64,000 bases of DNA from Sipunculus nudus (lineage: Eukaryota; Annelida; Sipuncula; Golfingiida; Sipunculidae). Every line of letters begins with the position of its first letter. Within the stretch, counting starts at the first letter, position 1. A program made the position numbers and the translations under genes. The notes below the pieces were generated by a model. The model was not told the DNA's origin and made no database searches. It worked only from the letters and a program-made list of their open reading frames with translations. Location: assembly GCA_026874595.1 (NCBI GenBank), contig CM049320.1:22887714-22951713 (forward strand), read 5' to 3'. Positions 59,139-64,000 of this stretch are shown in pieces.

Positions 59139-60052
59139 GAGAGAGAGAGAGTGAGAAAGAATTCATATGTTTACACCAGGACCGGGAAAGTCCAGCAGTT
59201 CACGCAATAGCGGCTCCTGTATACACTCGGATCGACCTTCGATATATTAGTTGAAATAATAGATGAAGACATATAAAACGCCACAGTTATTTTCATGTAT
59301 GATCATCAAAGTTCTAATGGCACGTCATCGATCTGGTAGAACTCGCGAGGGTTTGTGTTTTATTCTGGTTTATGATTGCTAAAAACTTTCAACTACACCT
59401 GTGGAAAGATGGCTCAGGGATTATGTAGTAGGTCAAGTAATGCGCGACGGAAACCGCGCAAGTTCGAATCTCCCTTTTTGCTTTTTTTTCTTTTTCTTTC
59501 ATTTTACAAACTTGTATTTTTACTGAAAAAAAAATTACTATTTTGTTTTTCATTACGAACAAACTGATTCTACCAATCATTATATTTCTAAAAATTGTAT
59601 TATCTTTTATTACACACAGTCATAGAGTTATTTACATACCGAGACGATAGCAAGATACAGTGGACCTCGTCATTGTCACCGTCAAACAAAGCCGGGAATT
59701 ATACGAAAATTGCGTGTGATCAAAGTGTAACCTAATATGATCAACTCTAGGGCTTATGATATAATACTTTATTATGAACTGTCTGAAAGTCATACGTCGG
59801 GGGTGCAAATGGGGAATTCCAAAGTGCGGTTGGGATTGTCGGTATACTAAAGGGCCAACGTGTTCCGCAAGTGATCGTCCGAGTTTGCTTTCAGAATTTT
59901 ACAATTAACATGCACTTGTTGGCGAAGGTACTTACACAAGCATATTGCTATCTCTCAATGTATAGGATACGCGTGATAGCTCCATATGCCAAACCAATAA
60001 TATGCAGCCGCGTTCTGATTACCCTGCCGATCTGTGTGTCACGCAAGTGGCC
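58891..60052. other. Spacer with microsatellite and tRNA-like promoter
   Basis: (TA)n at 59070-59134 leads into (GA)n at 59137-59158. At 59410-59472 a box A-like TGGCTCAGGG and a box B-like GTTCGAATCTC are followed by T-rich sequence, as in a SINE head or tRNA relic. Nothing else recognised. Confidence 0.5.
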
Positions 60053-60075
60053 CAATACAATACAATACAATACAG

Positions 60076-61556
60076 TTTATTGGCTCAAGACAATATATAC
60101 ATTGTATGGAGCACCAGTGTACATGGGTGCATGATTATTTTAAAAATACAATTGAATTGGAAATTACATACATGATCACAGAGTAACACAACCTGAGTGC
60201 ACATAGGACTAGAACTTTAAAAGAAAAAAAAGAAAGAAAGACATTGCTACATGTTTTGGCAAGTATTTGTGCAAATTGTTTAAACCGAAACTAAAAATAC
60301 CCTAGCGGTCCAGCCACTGGGTTGTTGATGATGGTACATTACTTGTATAATTATGTTACCTAAGGTACTGATTGAGAACAAAGTATAAATATGCTGCATT
60401 AAATATGTGCATGTTACAATATACACTCTAGGTACTGAGATGCATAATAAGTGAATACTAATTTGTCATAGTGTAAATTTGGTATTTGTGTGTAAGGCAC
60501 AATACAGAGGTGACATGTTCAAATATAGGCAATATATACTCTTGATACTGGAAATTAATCCTGAAGTAATATTTCCCTTGTAATAATATTTATCTTGTTA
60601 TTGGTTTTCAACATGGTGAAAGTACATCGGTAACAGTACACCCTCATGCTGACAAAATACATTACTAAGGCAGTACATCTACTATAATATATACCATTGA
60701 TACCAAGGTCCAGTATACAAATAATGCATTAACAATCATTAGGCATACCATAAGAAAAGTAATGTAAGTCTCAAATAAAGAGAAAATGTATCCCTTGTAA
60801 TGTACACTTATTGAGTTAGAATACAAATATATACAATTAAAAAATTAAAGAATACATGAGAACTAAAATAAAGCTGTCACAACATATTCTTTGTGTGTGA
60901 TGGGATGTCGCACCTTTGGTTAAATTTTCCATATAATATTTGTTCTTAATACTAGAATACAATGTTGTGAAAGTACAAAAGTAACAATACACACTATTGG
61001 TATTAAATTGCAATATTGCAATACTAAAGCAATACTTCTGCTATAATATACACTAATGGTACTAAAGTGCAACATATAAATAGTACAACAATCAACAACT
61101 TTCATTATATACACCCTTGGTACTGTATAAAAATGCTCAATAAAGATAAAAAAAGATTAATGTCTCTTGTAATGTACACTCTTTGAGGTAGAATGCAATA
61201 TACTTTCAATAAACAGAGAAAAAAACTTTAAAAATACTGGTACATGAAAAAGGAAAATTATATCTATCACAGCATATTCTTTGTAATGCAAAGTGGTATT
61301 TCTGCTAATCATTACTGATCTGTAACTCTTAGTACTAGTTCATTAAATGTGATTGATATAAACGATAACTACTTTTGAAATGAAAGGGAACAATAGATAC
61401 TGATAGTTACATGTTCTTTATTACATCATTTCGAAATTAATTAAGGTTGAGCTGGTCAAGTCAAGTTTGTTATGCAAGGATACTATAACCCTATCTTGTA
61501 TTTATAACCTATAATTATAAAAGTTTGTATGCTAGTATTAAAAATCTACTTAGATT
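60076..61556 (-). other. LINE 3 3' untranslated region with internal periodicity
   Basis: Plus-strand motifs of the form ATATACAC.CT.GGTACT recur near 60417, 60532, 60693, 60980, 61042, 61110 and 61165, usually followed by a TGCAA or TGCATAA segment. The repeats are degenerate and unequally spaced. No coding frame. Confidence 0.6.
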
Positions 61557-61808
61557 TCAAAGGTCCTCTCCTTTGCTGCCCATCAGTTGAATGAGTTTGT
61601 ACATGCTAGGTTTTTTGTAATAAAATTTCTTAATGTATTTTTGGCGAAGAGTCACAAGTTCCCTATTTTCACATTTTAATAAGAAATGGAATTCATCCCC
61701 AACTTCAGAACTGTCACATTTACTACATAACCTGTCTTGTCTTTCAATATTCTGGTGCCTGCCTATTTCTATTGGTAATTTGTGGTTACTTATTCTGAGC
61801 TTACACAC
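61557..61808 (-). pseudogene. LINE 3 terminal zinc-knuckle segment
   Basis: HKLPIEIGRHQNIERQDRLC leads into a C-x2-C-x(10)-H-x4-C knuckle (LCSKC...EFHFLLKC). The organisation is the same as in LINE 2, so the two belong to related families. Confidence 0.8.
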
Positions 61809-61941
61809 AGCTATCCTCTGTTTAGTTGGGAGGTCAGTTAGGTATTTTTCAAAAACAAGGGAAGATTTAATATGTGTATAGAATGAACTGCATTTAGGGC
61901 TTCTATCAACTTCTGCTAACCATTTGTGTGTGTGTGCATCT

Positions 61942-62590
61942 TCAATGCTCTTTATAAGCAGATACCTTATGTGGGGAGCCTAGTCCGTCCTCATATTCAA
62001 AATTAAAGTCTCCTAAACCATGGTTATGAAACATTGTTCTAATGGCTCTTGCCCAGCTTGTTGTGGCTGTGTTATTCATGTAGTTAAAGAGGCCTATCCT
62101 GTAGATCTGATAACTAAATCTTTCCTGTTTTCCAGTAACGAGTCTATTCCAAAAGTTTGTTATTCTTTGTTTAATTAGTAAATCAATTGGAAATCTACCT
62201 AATTCTCCATATATCATAATCTTTGGTGCAGATTTATTTACCCTCATCACAAAATTTAAGATGCATCCTTTCTAGGATGGCTGTATTATCAAATCCCCAG
62301 ACCTCACATCCATACAACAGGATCGGTATCACTATTTTGTCAAACATATCAAGCTGCAGATCTATTGGTAAGTCGTGTGCGACATTTTCTGTATAAACTA
62401 TGCATAGAACTGTTTGCAGAATCATGTGCTGCTTTAATAGCCTGTGTGAATATACCATTATAAGAAAATGTTACTCCTAAATACTTAAAGCTGTCAACTA
62501 CTTGAATGCTGTCCCTGCCCAATTTAAAGAGAAATGATTCCTTTTTAATTTTCCCCCTTGAGAAGATCACTATTTTGGTTTTGTCACTGT
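61942..62590 (-). pseudogene. LINE 3 RT thumb and post-RT region
   Basis: Overlapping frames carry SFKYLGVTFSYNG, VIPILLYGCEVWGF, LERMHLKF and IYGELGRFPIDLLIKQRI, the usual order after the RT palm. The frame changes near 62400 and 62240, so at least two indels separate these motifs. Confidence 0.8.
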
Positions 62591-62599
62591 TAATAGAGA

Positions 62600-63375
62600 G
62601 TTTCCATTTTCACAATATTCCTTCAGCTGGTGTAACCCTTTTTGTAGTTCTGGGGCGAGTCTGCTAGCAGTACAGTATCATCTGCATATAAAATGGTCAG
62701 TAATTTCATCCATGTGTCATTTGATTCATTCTAGATAAGTATAGTTTTGCACCCCTTTTCTAAAGATGATCTTCAATGTCATTAATAAATAGAGAGAATA
62801 GGAATGGTGACAGGTTCTCACCTTGCCTGAGACCACTTTGACTGGAGAAGTACCCAGATACCATCCCACCCACTGATACACAGGATTTGATGTTTTCGTA
62901 CATGTTTTGGATCACCCTAAATATTTTACCTCTGATACATGCTTTAAGTAATTTTCCCCACAGGGCTGAGCGCCAAATTGTATTAAAAGCCTTCCGGATA
63001 GCAATGAAGGCACAGTATAATTTTTTGTGGTTACCCAGAAATATGTCTATTACATTTTTCAGAAGATAAATTTGATCTAGTGTGCTATATCCCTTTCATA
63101 ATCCTGCCTGATTCTCTTTAATTAATTTTTAACTGTTCTGAAATTGTTTGGAGCCTGTCATTTAATATACTAGTGAAAAGTTTCCCCATGCAGCTTAATA
63201 AAGTTATACCTCTATAGTTATCACAGTCTGCTGGGTCTCCTTTGTTTTTGTATATTGGCATTATCATGCCTTTTAGCCAGATCTCAGGGACCTTTCCTTC
63301 ATCTAAGATTCTGTTAAAAAATTTGATATGCAGGGGCATTAACTTTTCACTAGAGCTTTTTATGAATTCATTCAA
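62600..63375 (-). pseudogene. LINE 3 reverse transcriptase
   Basis: MPIYKNKGDPADCDNYRGIT opens the fingers. The palm follows with CAFIAIRKAFNTIWR, where the aspartates expected in the DF.KAFD motif are replaced, then SGLRQGENLSPFLFSLFIND, and YADD (62689-62678), which is intact but in a shifted frame after a stop near 62755. The loss of motif A aspartates indicates an inactive enzyme. Confidence 0.8.
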
Positions 63376-63390
63376 TATTTTATCTTGACC

Positions 63391-64000
63391 TCAAGCTTTA
63401 CTGTTTTTTAATTTGTTTATGCTTTTTATGATCTCAGCTTCTGATATTGGTAGGTTCAGGGATTCATCATTATTGTCTTGTGCTTCAGTCTCCTCAAGTG
63501 AGGCACCATTATTTTCATTATAGTGGAAGTGTGAAACGGCCAAGTTTTTAAAGGACTTATAGAAGTCCTCGATATTAGTTTTTCTGTTTAATATCTTGGG
63601 TTTAGTTTGATTAAGGACTGACCTGTAGTACTTTGGATCTTTAGTTCTGGCAGTTCTTAATTTTCTAATCTGTTCATTTCTACTCCTTATTCTATCCTTG
63701 TTCACTGACTTTTTGTACTGTTTACTAACTTGTTTCAGTTTATTTCTGGTTCCAGTTGTTCTTACTGCTTGGTTAATTCTTTTCGCTCGGAAATAGGCTT
63801 TTCTCAACAATTTAGTCTCTTCACTTAAGTGGAATTTGCCTGTTTACTGCTTTTAACTGTGATTATCCTCTCTTTACCAAATGTTTTGTCTGCCTCTTGA
63901 ATAAAAATATTATTTAGTTTATCATTTATACAATTTATGGTCAAGATATTACTGTCCACATCATCCATGATTGAGCTGACATCTTCATCTGAGATATTTA
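63391..64000 (-). pseudogene. LINE 3 pre-RT linker
   Basis: A lysine/arginine-rich linker (63391-63810, for example KQYKKSVNKDR) ends in LPISEAEIIKSINKLKNSKA, the usual lead-in to LINE RT. A single TGA at 63390-63388 separates it from the RT frame. Between 63811 and 64000 another frame contains IFIQEADKTFG, typical of the segment after the endonuclease. Confidence 0.75.

Larger units (their letters stand above)
60053..64000 (-). mobile_element. LINE 3, running off the window
   Basis: A minus-strand non-LTR retrotransposon. It has a linker downstream of the expected endonuclease (64000-63391), reverse transcriptase (about 63390-62600), thumb and post-RT regions (62590-61942), a zinc knuckle (61808-61557), a 1.5-kb 3' untranslated region and a (TACAA)n tail (60075-60053). 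The endonuclease lies beyond the window. Stops and frameshifts are few enough to align every domain, so it is younger than LINE 1. Confidence 0.85.

Overview
This is an AT-rich animal genomic window, almost free of genes and built from stacked mobile elements. The cues are non-LTR retrotransposon open frames, a Gmr1-type Ty3/gypsy element (integrase encoded ahead of reverse transcriptase), a Penelope-like GIY-YIG endonuclease, tRNA-derived SINE heads, long (TA)n/(GA)n microsatellites and many poly(C)/poly(G) runs. No bacterial operon, ribosome-binding-site pattern or CRISPR array is present. A marine invertebrate, probably a mollusc and perhaps a bivalve, is my best inference; no host gene in the window fixes the taxon.

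Layout. 1-440 is a 44-bp minisatellite. 440-4030 holds two diverged copies of one dispersed repeat. 4596-5584 is a Tigger/pogo-like non-autonomous DNA element. 5799-7196 carries the only convincing cellular gene, an intronless GT-B (GT4-like) glycosyltransferase with an apparent type II membrane topology. 7300-12700 is dispersed repeats, poly(C/G) tracts and a SINE head. 12735-15955 (minus strand) is the 3' part of a decayed Gmr1-like LTR retrotransposon with one complete LTR.

The main architecture is a large diverged direct duplication of non-coding DNA: about 15960-29350 and about 47070-55900, each side bordered by related B-A modules (29965-31600, 46515-48000, 56250-56980). Copy 1 is interrupted by a 4.3-kb insertion (21656-26000) with CAC...GTG ends and a 5-bp TTCTA target duplication. 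That insertion contains a Penelope-like remnant whose GIY-YIG fragment sits between two almost identical 327-bp inverted arms. Between the duplicates lie an inverted-repeat element built on a TGCGTAGTCCGTA motif (33600-34590), a 234-bp tandem repeat (35061-35528), a LINE remnant (35962-37785), a terminal-inverted-repeat element filled with GCAGTATGAAA-like repeats (40616-41087) and long featureless DNA. The right end holds two more minus-strand LINEs (56981-58890, and 60053 to the window end).

A second layer is a degenerate roughly 150-bp repeat family (7520-8480, 18200-21020, 38100-38300, 49500-52600). Several of its units carry the palindrome AGGTCAnnnTGACCT, the consensus estrogen-response element. 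The strongest candidates for something undescribed are the paired large non-coding units with terminal B-A modules, the response-element-bearing repeat family, the IN-before-RT Gypsy element, the nested insertion with a palindromic Penelope remnant, and the isolated glycosyltransferase gene.
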